Position numbers and translations under genes: made by a program. Shown here piece by piece: positions 24,883 to 36,097 of a stretch of 64,000 nucleotides of DNA. The stretch covers positions 3,366,816 through 3,430,815 of the forward strand of contig CM030835.1 in NCBI GenBank assembly GCA_018105865.1. Direction: 5' to 3'. How positions within the stretch are numbered: the first letter of the stretch is position 1; every line of letters starts with the position of its first letter. The notes beneath the pieces were generated by a model. It was not told where the DNA came from, ran no database searches, and saw nothing but the letters and a program-made list of their open reading frames with translations. Source of the DNA: Metaphire vulgaris (lineage: Eukaryota > Annelida > Clitellata > Crassiclitellata > Megascolecidae).

Positions 24883-26828
24883 GCCATGTCGGAGACATCA
24901 CCTTGATTGCTTATCTTAAATCAGTTGTTTGCACTGCACACACTTTTCATTCACATGACGTATTATTAGTGGGTTTAGTTTAAACGTGTTGGCTGTAGCT
25001 ATTGTTTTATTGTTTCTCACTGTGCTTTGGTTGTTTTGTAACCACAATGGTTTTCACTTTTTTGTGCACAAATTTTGTACTCTTTGATTGTTGTATATCT
25101 CATTTCATCAGATGCCTTTATAATTGGATTTTCACTTGTTTCTAACCATGTGATGTGATTCAATCCTCTGTAAAAAGATATTCAGAATAATATTGTAAAA
25201 TGTCTTGGTTTGGAAAGTTTACAACAACCGATTATAAGATTATTTTGACATTGTGAAAGTTTTGTAGATTACACGTTTTGTTAAGGATGATTGGTCCTTG
25301 ATGTGTGACTAAAGAGCTAGAGTGCTATACAGAGACACTAAGAGAACACAGATAAATATTTAAGTTTTTATTAAATGGTTTAGCGTAGGTTTAGAAGATT
25401 CTAGTTTTCTCTTTTGTGGCAACCAGTTAAAATGTCTTAAAGATATCGATATTCTGACATTCCATTAAGAGTTTATTGCACATTTCTTTCATTTCATGCA
25501 TTGTGTAAGTTCACAATAAAGGTCGTTTCTTTTGCCCTGTGTTTTAGCTATCTATGATAACAGGCTTCTAGATTAGGGGGGGGGGCCCTTGGCCTTCTAC
25601 AGATTGACTTTTCCAGTAGTTCTGAATAGGGGTTTGGGCAGTGTCATAATCTTTGTTATTGGGCCTGGGGCTTAGTCAAAAACTGTAAGGTAATGTTAAA
25701 ATTTGGAAAGTTTTACGACTATTTAGAGCATATCTGCAAACTACCACTTGACCAATAAATTTTTTCATAGATTTTGGTCAGTCTGGGCCTGAATACGGAG
25801 GTTTGGTGCCCTGTCCCTCTCATAGCTATGCTAATGGTCAATAGGTGCAAATTATATGATAGCCATTTTGCAATCCCTTCCCTATATTACTATAATATGA
25901 CATTTTTATGGTTCTGCAGAAATCTCACAGCCAGTCTTTGGCTGAATAGAGGGACCTCAAAACACTGCACATCTCATGGCTGGGCTAATACACATTGAGT
26001 CATACACATTCTGATTAGAGGATTTGGGGAGTGCAGACATTTTGAGTAATATTTGAGTTAAATTATGAACTCTGGTGCATTTAAAAACTGTAATTATTTA
26101 TTATTGAGTGGCCCCAAATATAGAAATTCCCTGGAAAATCAGTACCAGTATTTGGCTAAACTGATTTGTTTTCAGCTTCGAAAGTGGTTCATCGTTGGAA
26201 AGCTATCTTCCATAAAAGGGCAGGATGAAAAACTGGATGGGTACCCAGGCAGCTTTTTATAAACAATTGACAGCCCTACTAATAAGTTTTATAAAGGTGT
26301 TTTCACAAAATTTAACTGAACATGTATGTTCCTAATAGTTGCAATTATGTTGTTAATAAAAATCATACTTGCACAGTTCTTTGATAAATAACCACACAAC
26401 TGATGGGCAGATTTTGTCTAATACAAAATATTTGACACACATCATTGTTGGTGATGATAAAGATGTTTTCACAAAATTTAACTGAAACAGTGTGAAATGA
26501 CCCTTTAAAAACTGAAAGTATTCAGTACTAAACAAAGAAGAGGATAAAACTGCAATATTTACAGAAACATCACAATTGCAAACACAAAATTATTTTTAAA
26601 AATTTCAAGCATTCGTAATATATAAATAGACTGTAACTTTTAAATTCTATTCTGTGGTTTCTGAAACTTCCTATATGCTTTCAATTCTTATAATCCTTTA
26701 AGTCTCAAAGATTTGCATTATAATTGTAAACACAAATTTCAAAGAACTGTGTTGTGAAAATCTGTTGCCGTGATGCATGGCAAACAAAAAACTCTATATG
26801 ACCTCATGCAAAAGCTTTATAAATTTCT
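24883..26828. other. Convergent 3' regions of the GH3 gene and DNAJC30
   Basis: AT-rich 3' UTR-like sequence. A G-run near 25577-25590 marks a decayed repeat, and a direct repeat of TTTTCACAAAATTTAACTGAA occurs near 26300 and 26465. No gene recognised. Confidence 0.4.
25515..25520 (+). terminator. Candidate polyadenylation signal of the GH3 gene
   Basis: AATAAA about 630 nt after the stop codon, followed by a GT-rich stretch. Confidence 0.45.
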
Positions 26829-27497
26829 TCATTTCAATTTTTTAAAGGCATATAGAAGGGCAGAACCAATCAGCAATGCCATATAAATAGCAGCATTCCG
26901 CTTTTCATAATCTAGTCTTCTTTGTATGTATTCTTCGTGTTTTGCACGTTCCTCTTTGTCCTGTTGACTCTGCTTTATCGATTCTCCATAGTGCTGTCTG
27001 TAAAACTCGTCAAAATTGTATGTTTCTGTGCGACCCGTTGGGATGTCGGATTTCTTTCTGAAGCCCGACCGTCTCTTCAAGAATTCCTCATATTCCGTAT
27101 CAATATCCGAAGCCGACTGATGCGAAACGCTAATGTTGCTAGAATTCAGCATACCGCGGTCGTAAAGTGCACGATTCCTTTTGTTTCCCAGGATTTCGTA
27201 CGCTTCTGAAAGCATTAAAAACTTGTGTCTTGCGCCGCTATCACTGTTCACATCGGGATGGTACTTCTTCGAAAGCCGATAATAAGCCGCCTTGATCTGC
27301 GCTGCAGATGCCTTTGGTGTGACTTCCAGGGTGTCATAATAGCTTTTGCTAGTTGATAACTCACGATAACCAAGAGTCGTAATGCCTAATGGAACTGGTT
27401 TAAAAGTATGAAAGATGTGTCCAAAGAAACCAACGTGCCGAATGTGGCAAGAACGAAACATGGCCTTTGGCTTTAGTTTTGATTTTATATTTATCAT
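26829..27497 (-). CDS. DNAJC30: DNAJC30-like mitochondrial J-domain protein
   Basis: Single-exon gene of 222 aa; human DNAJC30 is also intronless. A basic N-terminus (MINIKSKLKPK, then MFRSCHIRH) suits a mitochondrial presequence; either Met could be the start. The J domain runs about residues 52-115 with YYDTLEVTPKASAAQIKAAY and the HPD catalytic tripeptide at 80-82. The middle contains ETYNFDEFYRQHYGE, matching the FNFDAFYQAHYGE block peculiar to DNAJC30. A single membrane segment (AIYMALLIGSALLYAF) lies near the C-terminus. The human protein sits in the inner membrane, binds ATP synthase and supports complex I repair; the same location is inferred here. It is convergent with the GH3 gene and divergent from RPL6. 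Confidence 0.92.
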   Translation of the reverse strand: MINIKSKLKPKAMFRSCHIRHVGFFGHIFHTFKPVPLGITTLGYRELSTSKSYYDTLEVTPKASAAQIKAAYYRLSKKYHPDVNSDSGARHKFLMLSEAYEILGNKRNRALYDRGMLNSSNISVSHQSASDIDTEYEEFLKRRSGFRKKSDIPTGRTETYNFDEFYRQHYGESIKQSQQDKEERAKHEEYIQRRLDYEKRNAAIYMALLIGSALLYAFKKLK

Positions 27498-27756
27498 CGA
27501 AATAGCATTCTTGAAAGGAACTGCAGAACTGCTGATCCAGTCACAACTTCTACAAAAAATGGATATCCAACATTAGCTGAACAAATTTCAGCAGAAATCT
27601 ACAATATTGTCCATATTAGCTACAGTTAGCAAGTTCCTCACTAATGATGGCTCCCCTCACTAATGATGGCTCTAATAAAGCAAATTATACGAAAATTTAG
27701 GTACTTTCCCGTTATCCGGACCCCAGTGAAGTGTAATGGCTTTTCGGTCGGGAACC

Positions 27757-27800
27757 TGACCCTAACCATAATCCTAACCTAACCATAACCCTAACCCTAA
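27757..27800. repeat. Degenerate interstitial CCCTAA (telomere-like) repeats
   Basis: Run of CCTAACC / CCATAACC variants ending CCCTAACCCTAAC, the complement of the metazoan TTAGGG repeat. Six or seven imperfect units. Confidence 0.6.
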
Positions 27801-27831
27801 CACAACGCCAACTACACACACACATACACAC

Positions 27832-27834
<3 letters not shown>

Positions 27835-27877
<43 letters not shown>
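27835..27877. repeat. (TA)n microsatellite
   Basis: About 21 uninterrupted TA units directly after a short CA-rich stretch. Confidence 0.95.
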
Positions 27878-27879
<2 letters not shown>

Positions 27880-28987
27880 TATAAAGCACACACATCACAA
27901 ACTTTGTCGTGTCAGCTGCTTGATCTGTGTGAAGTTTAAAGTAAAACAGACGAAAGCACTGCTCTCCAGTAGAGAACGGCACTTAACTATCGGAAACTGT
28001 TTCGATGTTAAACATACCCGCTTTATTATCATCCATTTTAATCTAAATCCATCGGACAAATATATTTAACAGCAAATATATTTGTCAGGAATAACCTTCC
28101 TCGACATGTTCACAAACGAACAACACCCGTGTCACCCGACATTCGTGTTGTCGTTCGACGTTTTCAAAAATAATAAACTAGTTAAATTTGCGTGGCCAGG
28201 TGGCTTCTTTTGTATCGACCGGACGGCCGATATGCTTATGTCGGCAACATACTTTTTGTAGAATGAAATAAATATAACAGTTTAAACGAAGGACGGCGCT
28301 CCTATAGTGTGGTTCAGAAAGTATTAACGAATCAGAAGAGCTAGTCGAGTGTTGGCTATCGTGAACGGTGAGCAAATGGTGGTTGATTAGTGCGAAATAC
28401 CTCATTGACTAGGAGACAAGTCTTAAATTCGATCATGTTTGTCAAATTGTGTGATAGCTACTGTACTAGCCAGTGACATGTTCTGAAAACGGGTGTGATG
28501 CGATCATGTTGGAATATTTTGGTGATGACTCTGGCTAGTATACATACCAGTCTCGAAATTTAGAAAACTGGCGCAGTGGAACTGAAAGTGCTAACTGCTT
28601 CGCCCGACTTTAGACATTCTTAAAATTAAGTTCTATAATATTTGAATTTATCAACCTTACTTTATGGACAAACTAAATGATGTAAGACGAGTAAAGCGCA
28701 GCATAAGAGGCTGTTGAGTATTTAGGAAGTCAGTCATAAACATTAACTCTTTCCGCTTAATCAGTGTTAAGGTAGGGTAAATAACTAAATATATGTATTA
28801 AATCTAGTTTCTTTGGAGTTAATGTTTGATCATCCATTCTTTTCTGATGTTTTCTCGATTAAGTTGCCATTATAACGTTGGACTGCTCCACATCTGTTGC
28901 TAGTTTTAGACATTTTTTAGCTTCTAAGTTCTAAGGCATAAATATACGGCGCTGAGACGGCGTGTCGTGTGATCGTATTTGTAATTC

Positions 28988-29010
28988 ACACTTTTTCTCT
29001 TATCTGCAAG
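28988..29010 (+). promoter_or_regulatory. Putative RPL6 transcription start with 5' TOP tract and first non-coding exon
   Basis: ACACTTTTTCTCTTATCTGCAAG is followed by GT, giving a ~20-nt non-coding exon that starts at the C of an oligopyrimidine tract. Ribosomal protein mRNAs typically start this way (TOP element, mTOR/LARP1 control), and the coding exon opens directly after an acceptor (TCTGTAG/ATG at 29522-29523), which demands an upstream exon. Confidence 0.6.
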
Positions 29011-29522
29011 GTTTATAAATTGTACCCAAATGACGGCTTTAATTTATCTTGGATACAAAATTGGACGCCTGTATAAATGTGTATACGTCATGTATATATT
29101 TATTAAATGATTCTGTTTAATAGAGTTCTAATGGACTATTGACATTTGTAGTGTTGCAATTGGCTTTAATTATTATTATTATCATCAAGACGATTTATAG
29201 AGCGCCGTGGAAACGACGGTCAAAGTCAAGGGCGCTTTAACAAATGTCACTTATATGAACTGTCAATCTAACAAGTCTTTAGGTTAATCCTGAATGAAGT
29301 GGTCGATTTGCATGCCGTGACATTTAAAGGTAGTGCGTTCCAGAGGAGAGTAAGTAGGTAGCTCTAAGTAGGTATTTTTTCAGAACCGTTTATGAATGTC
29401 TTGATGCAAAGCACTTATTTATACTGAAGTAAATTTTGAAAATATATATGGAATTGTGCGTGTCAAGTTGAGACAGGTATCTATGACACTGAATTCGTTA
29501 ATAAAGCTGTTTTACTCTGTAG

Positions 29523-31252
29523 ATGGCTGCTGTGGTCGGAACTAAGAAAACGAAACCAAAGACTTCTAAAAAGTTGGCGGCAGTTGAAAGTAAGAAGCCG
29601 AAAGAGAAGAAGAAGATTCCAAGGAAACCAGCAAGCCCTCGTTTTGTTGAGAAACAAATCGGAGGAGATAAGAACGGAGGCACCAGACGAGTTGCCGTTA
29701 AAAGGTCACCGAGGTTTTATCCAACACAGGAAAAGTCTTGGAGACTGAGAACTCACAAGAAACCCTTCAGCCAGCATAAGAGATATCTTCGAGAGTCGAT
29801 AACTCCAGGCACAGTCCTGATTCTGCTGGCTGGAAAACACAAAGGAAAGCGAGTAGTCTTCTTGAAACAGCTGGCATCAGGACTTCTTCTCGTAACAGGT
29901 AAAAATCCGCATTTTGTCAAGCTGGACTAATCATTCATGGATTGGCATAGGTGCTGTGTTAATCTGTCGTAGAATCTTGCTTGCTTTTAGTTTTTATAGT
30001 GATCTTAATTTGAAAAACCATGGCTAAGTTGGCAGGTTGAAAAAATAAGTAAAATTTTGTGCTATCAATATGGAGGTCATTTGCTGCAACTTTTCATAGT
30101 ACAGTGAAACCCGCTTAATTGCATAGGTGCCGTGCAAGCCTTGCTTATGCGATTAACTGGGCTATGCAAATAGCCGGGCCGTCTGATGATAATTAACTGT
30201 ACGCACAAAACACTGATTTGTGTTTTTATGTTATGCGATTATGCAATTAAGCAGTATGCAATTAAGTGGGATCCACTGTAGCAATTTTCCTGCATGTTTT
30301 ATCAGGACCATACCATCTCAGCGGCTGTCCTCTTCGGCGAATTAATGCTATTTACGTGATTGCAACAAAAACCAAGTTGGATATCAGTGGAGTGAAGATC
30401 CCTGATAGGGTTAACGATGCATACTTCAAAAGAAAGGAGCTAAAGAAGCAAAAACCAACTGAAAACCAGATCTTCAGTAAGGAAGAGGTATGTAATTATT
30501 GCATTTTTAATGTACGAGTATTGACACATAAGGTCTTGTGCACCTTATCCCCTATCCCAAGTAGAATGTTATTAAATATTTGTTGCTCAAATATTTAATG
30601 ACCATTTCTAAGATTTAAAAAAAAACATAGTTTCCATAAAATATTTCAAATATTTCACTTTCAGCTTGTATGCATATTTCTAAATGATCACGGGCCAAAT
30701 GGAATCTGGTGGTGGGTTGCATGTGGCCCGCAGACTGCAGTTTGACCATCCATGCCCTGTCCACATTATACATTGGTTTGAATGACAGCTGTTGGTATAT
30801 ATTGAGAAACAGCATTCCCTTCTGTCATGCACCATCATACAGCTATCCATAAATGAATTTTTCCAATTGGTTGCTAAGCTGATCTAAATGTTGACAGTGT
30901 AAGTGTACATAGATTTGGGTTTAACCCTTTGAAAGACCAGAGGTTTTGTCTGCAAGGGCTGAACTTACTTACTGACTTACTTACATTACTTACTGAAGGC
31001 CTGTGTTGACGTGCCTTTTATTCCGATATAATTATTTTAAAAATTGAAATAATTAATGGTTGTATTGTGTCTTATTTGTTCTAATAGGTAACTTATTTCC
31101 CAAGTGAAGAAAGGAAAGAAGATCAACGAATAGTTGACAATCAGGTTCTGACGGTTATTCGCCAACATCCAGAGAAAAAGTACATATTTGGATACTTGGG
31201 TGCAATGTTTTCTCTTGGACACAGTGATCGTCCACACAAGATGGTTTTTTAA
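29523..31252 (+). CDS. RPL6: Large ribosomal subunit protein eL6
   Basis: Coding exons 29523-29898, 30306-30487 and 31088-31252 (phases 1 and 0) give 240 aa. A lysine-rich N-terminus is followed by PRFYPTQ, then [23 protein letters not shown] (KOW-type fold), [19 protein letters not shown] and VNDAYFKRK, and the C-terminus SDRPHKMVF (family PHKLVF). eL6 is an rRNA-binding protein of the 60S subunit. The start codon lies immediately after a splice acceptor, so the 5' UTR is split by a 512-nt intron, as is common in ribosomal protein genes. It is shorter than human eL6 (288 aa) mainly in the basic N-terminal extension. Intron 2 carries a TA-flanked MITE (30100-30280). Confidence 0.97.
30100..30280. 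mobile_element. TA-flanked MITE, Tc1/mariner (Tigger)-like
   Basis: Flanking TA dinucleotides and ~24-bp terminal inverted repeats: CAGTGAAACCCGCTTAATTG at the left and, inverted, CAGTGGATCCCACTTAATTG at the right. The CAGTG start and TA duplication fit the pogo/Tigger branch. No coding capacity; located in RPL6 intron 2. Confidence 0.75.
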
Positions 31253-31287
31253 AATGTAGAAATGTTTGTATTCTTCAGAAACTGTTG

Positions 31288-31293
31288 AATAAA
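31288..31293 (+). terminator. Polyadenylation signal of RPL6
   Basis: AATAAA 36 nt after the stop codon, the short 3' UTR usual for ribosomal protein genes. Confidence 0.7.
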
Positions 31294-31434
31294 AATAATA
31301 CACTCTTTCAAACCAAATATCATTTGGTAAAACTTTAACCATTAAAGAAATGTAGCACAGTTGAGATGAAAGCTTACAAATATTTGTACATTATGCATAG
31401 CCAAAGGGTGACCAAATGCAGACAATCACATTAA

Positions 31435-31520
31435 TTAACCCCTTAACTGGGTGCCCCGAGTAACGCTTGTCCATTTTACATTGAGTTACAAATACTGTAG
31501 TTGCCCAGTTAAGGGGTTAA
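31435..31520. mobile_element. TTAA-flanked palindromic MITE, copy 3 (subfamily B)
   Basis: 86 bp; left CCCCTTAACTGGGTGCCCC, right ...GCCCAGTTAAGGGG, with GAGTAACGCTTGTCCATTTT in place of the GGATATATC sequence of the other subfamily. It shares this variant with the copy at 57154-57234. Confidence 0.8.
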
Positions 31521-32821
31521 GCCAGAGGGAATGAGGCAAAGATTAAGACCGTTTATGCATTGGTGATTGGATTAACTTTAAAGACTGATTGAGATATATA
31601 GGGTCCATAATAAATCCCTAATGTTATTGTACAATGACGTGCTACAGTAATGCTATTTCTGAGTATGAATTGCACTGCATCTAAGTTCAAAGTCTATTCT
31701 TGTCTTTGCTTTTGTGTACCTGCAATGGCACAGAAAGTTTGGAATATTATATGATGTTAAAGCACCTTTCCAATACTTGAAGGTATTGATTGCCGGTAGG
31801 CCTGTTCTAAATCCAGACAGCAAAAAAATAATTGGTTTCAGAGATCAGGTGGTGGGATAAGGTTGAGGACAAGCAAGCTGAAATTTTTATTTAAAGTTAA
31901 CTTTTAAAACTACTTGGCCATTGAAGGGCCCAGCCCTAGAGAGGAACAGTACAAGAATCTTTGGCTCGAAACAGAAAATGACCTTATTAATTTTGGTCCT
32001 AGGCACATTAAAAAAATTGCTAGTGGTAGAATCAATTTTAAGTGGTAATATCAGTAACGCCGACACGGGTTCAATTAAATAAAACAGCCTTAATTTTTAA
32101 TGTTTGTAAATGGCCCTACACCATAGGTTGGTATTTGAGTCTATGGGCACCAATGGGGATCAAGAATATTGCATTGATTATTTAATGTTTTTTTTTTTTT
32201 CTAGAATCAAGGTAACTCCACCATTAAATAAAACAGGTTTTTAATGTTTGTAAACCAGTAAGTTAATTTGTTGGTTGAAAGTATTGCTTTATTATTTAAT
32301 GTAGTTTTTTAATCAAGGCTGGTTGTACTCATGGTGATTTTCAACATTCCAGGCTATGGACAAAGTTCTTTATAAATGGCATTTACTAGAAATTTGTATA
32401 CAAGATATAAAACTAAACTGTACCTGTCCAATTTGGGCTGTGAAAAGTGGAAATGTATTTGAAAAAAAGATATCAACCATATTTAACTACAGGTGTAGTA
32501 TACAATACTGTAGTTAGCACTATAGTAATGGATTTACCAGGGACACTAGTGCATTTATGTAGCTTCACTTCTAGTATTACAGTAATGTGAAGAATTTTAA
32601 CCAGAACATTCCAAAAAAACAAAACCAAACAACAGCAACTTATAAATGAACTTTGTATCAGTTTTATTAAATTCTGCAATACTGTAAAAGAATGCTAAAA
32701 AAACCAATTTGATCAGCCACATTAGCACAACTGGAAAAAACAATGCACAACAAGGATAGTCCATGTAATTGACTATAGTCAAGAAAGTCATAATGTGGTC
32801 AACGATATGACAGCCAGGCCT

Positions 32822-35800
32822 TTATCCCTTCAGGGATGACATACCAGCTCGCATCATCTCGTCTACGTGAAGTAGGTTGGTTGCAATAACAGTGCTGAAA
32901 ATAAAGCATCACCTGGAATTGTACTTGTTTAGAGAAATAACATTCTACACATTGACATTAGAATGCTGAAACATAGATACTAGAAAGCAAAACCACAGTT
33001 CAGATTTTAACAGAATCCTTTATTTTACTAGGGGCTCATCCATATAGTATGTACAGAAAAAGGCATATTTTCAACCCCTGTTGCACACACAACATACGTA
33101 AGTTCTCCAAAATCCAACCCCCTCGATGCTTACATACTCTATGGGTGGACCCTAATCTTGCTTCATTATGCACTTTAAACAGCTAAAATAGTTGACCCAA
33201 ACTAACCCACTATGTCCACTTAAATTCATGTCTACTGGTTCACAATTGTGCAGGTTTTAAAAATATTAAAACTAGGAAATCAAATATTCTAAATAAAAGA
33301 CAGCCAAGCAAATAAAACCTGGTAAAAGTTTCACAGTGATAATGCTATATGGGCAGACATCAACAGCCTTCATAATGCCTTTTATATCCTTTAAATCTAC
33401 AGTTTCAGACACTCCATGTTGAATTCAAAAGCTGTATAAAAACATTTGCCACATTTTATTAAACCATACAAGTTGCCTGCCAGTAAATCACAGGAAGCCA
33501 GCATGGTGGTTCTCTATGTACACACAAAAGTTAAAAGGATGTAACGTGGAATAATAATAAAGACGAACCTAGAGTACAAAAGTTGTCTTTTGACACGGTA
33601 GTTGTCGAGAATGCCAGCATCCATTGGAAGCAGGGCTTCACCTTTAAAAAAACCCAGACACAGTTACCAATATATCAACTGCAGAATTTGCAGTCAAATA
33701 CAACAGAACCAGACTTGACATTTAAAAAAAGAAAATTCACTTGATTGTTACTACGGGCACGTGTCTTCATAATGACCTATAACTGAACTAGATTTATCTG
33801 CAAATGTTGAAGAAAAATGTCAAAATAAATGATGGAAGTAACAAGACACTGCTTTGATGTTTTACCACACAAAATCATTGCATTTGAGATCCGGTATGAC
33901 CCAAAACAATAAGGCGACTAATGAGAATGACTTTTGCGTCAATATTTCAAATTTCTCTGTATTACTTCTACTGAAACTTGAAGTATCAAGGGGCAACTTC
34001 TCTGCAACAATCAATGTCTCTGTAAAACCTTCTCAGTAGAAATGGAATTCAACAAGACATTATTTAAAAGCCAATGCTACCACTTGATAAATACCTGTGA
34101 CAAGATCGAGACCAACAGGCTTTCCAAGAGCAGCATATTCCTCCTGCAGTTTCACAATTGTGTCTTGCTGATCCATTCCAGAATTTTGGGCCAGAACCTT
34201 AGGAATAATTAGAAGAGCATCAGCATAAGCCTGCACACCTGTATCAACATTAAAGAAATTACACCTGTATCATCAAAATTAAATTTTGAAATTGTCAGTT
34301 ATTAGGCTGCTGGACAGTGCTTTGAGTTACTGTATTTGGGAAGGCTACATGGTTAATATTTAAAAATTCTTTTCAAGACCCTGCTGATGAAACCATTATT
34401 AACTAAATATGTTCAACTATGTTCAGAAAAGCAAGGACAAGTGAGTTAATAGCTGAATCACATATATTAACCATAACCAATAAAGATTAAACTGAAATGT
34501 TAAACTGTTGAATGAAAACCCAATAAAATAAAGCAAATGCAGTCTAAACAATACATCGATCAACGAAATTAGAAAGACTTATTAGGCAAGTACTACAAAT
34601 GCTACAAAGACTTGTTAAAAATATTATACAACTTTGTATCATTGAGAAAACATCATGATTGACTTTCAGTATGTCTTATTTAGCGAGTAAATTATGTAGA
34701 ATTTCAGTCATGAAATGATCGGAACAGACCAAGACGAGCTCGCCCCTTCACTGTATCTTTGTATTTCATCAAAGCAGCATGAGCTGCAATTTCAAACGCA
34801 CCAGCTCCAGGCACCACACTCCCTACAGATCATCATTTCAAACATAAGACTTTAACCCCTTAACTGGGGATCCCGGATATATCCGTCTACTTTACATTGA
34901 GTTACAGTTGAATACAGTTGAATACATGGTTAAGGGGTTAATATAGCACAAAATAAGTCAAATACAGCATGATTTGAATTTATAGTCATACTTACACACA
35001 AGCTCTGAAAACCTGCAACACCTAAGCGTGTTCCCAATTAGCTTGACAAGAACAAGAGCTTACAATATTAGACTCCATAGAAAGAAAAGCCACTGCAAAT
35101 CTTGAATCCCATTATACTGAATAGCAACAAATGGACTGGACCATGTATAAAGTGCATTCACAGTATCTACATCGCAAGCAGAATATCAGTCCATAAAATA
35201 GCGTAACTCATTTATTTTGGATTAATTGTAGAGCAGCACTAAAGAAGAAAAGACAGCAGAAGTAGAAAATGTCAAACCATCTTCAATGGCATTTTGCACG
35301 GCACGCAGTCCATCGTGAATGGCATCCTTGATCTGAGTAAGTGTGTGCTTGTTGGGACCCTTAAGTAAGAGAGTCACGCTCAATGGATTCTTGCAATTCT
35401 CGATAAAGGTGAACTTTTCCTCTCCCTGAAACAACACAATAAAAACACAGAAATGTGCAATAAACGCCACAGTCAGCAAGATATCGCATCAGGCTAATAG
35501 TACATGAGCTACTGAGTCAAGTTCCCGAAAGCAATAAATTATTACACAAAGTAACAAATTAATTACAAGGCTAAAAGGTGGAGATTCAATACTAGTATGA
35601 TACTTACTAAAACATGCTCATAGACAAGTCCAGCATAACCAAGACAATCTGGAGTCAGGTCATCGATGGAGTTCATCGCAGCACCACCACAAGCCAAAGG
35701 AATGCGCTCCATGTTCCTCCGCTTAGCACGACGCAAAGCCAAAATGCCCGCTTTAGCCAGCATATCCAGTGAGAGAGGGTCAATACCCTAAAACAATCAC

Positions 35801-36001
35801 TTCATCTGAAAGCTAGCCAGTCAACACTAATCTGCAAGCCAAATTAAGCAATTTTGATGCAACGAAACTGTCCAAAAAATCAGACACAGATGAGCTGGAC
35901 ACTGAAGAGAATGTCTGAATCGACTTCTACATACAGGTTCATTCTAAGCAATGACATGCGCAATAATTTTCTTTACAAATAACAATATAAATTTTAGACA
36001 G

Positions 36002-36097
<96 letters not shown>

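Larger units (their letters stand above)
27498..28987. other. Divergent promoter region of DNAJC30 and RPL6
   Basis: Contains an interstitial telomere-like array (27757-27800) and a TA microsatellite (27835-27877). The remainder, to the RPL6 first exon, shows no recognisable gene. Confidence 0.45.
31253..32821. other. Convergent 3' regions of RPL6 and CCT6
   Basis: Holds a TTAA-flanked MITE (31435-31520) and AT-rich sequence with a repeated CAGnnTTTTAATGTTTGTAAA segment near 32090 and 32235. No gene recognised. Confidence 0.45.

Noticed and set aside
29899..31087. C/D-box snoRNA in RPL6 introns
   Set aside because: A TGATGAT and a CTGA occur near 30182-30222, but the spacing is too short and there is no terminal stem; the region is the Tigger-like MITE.
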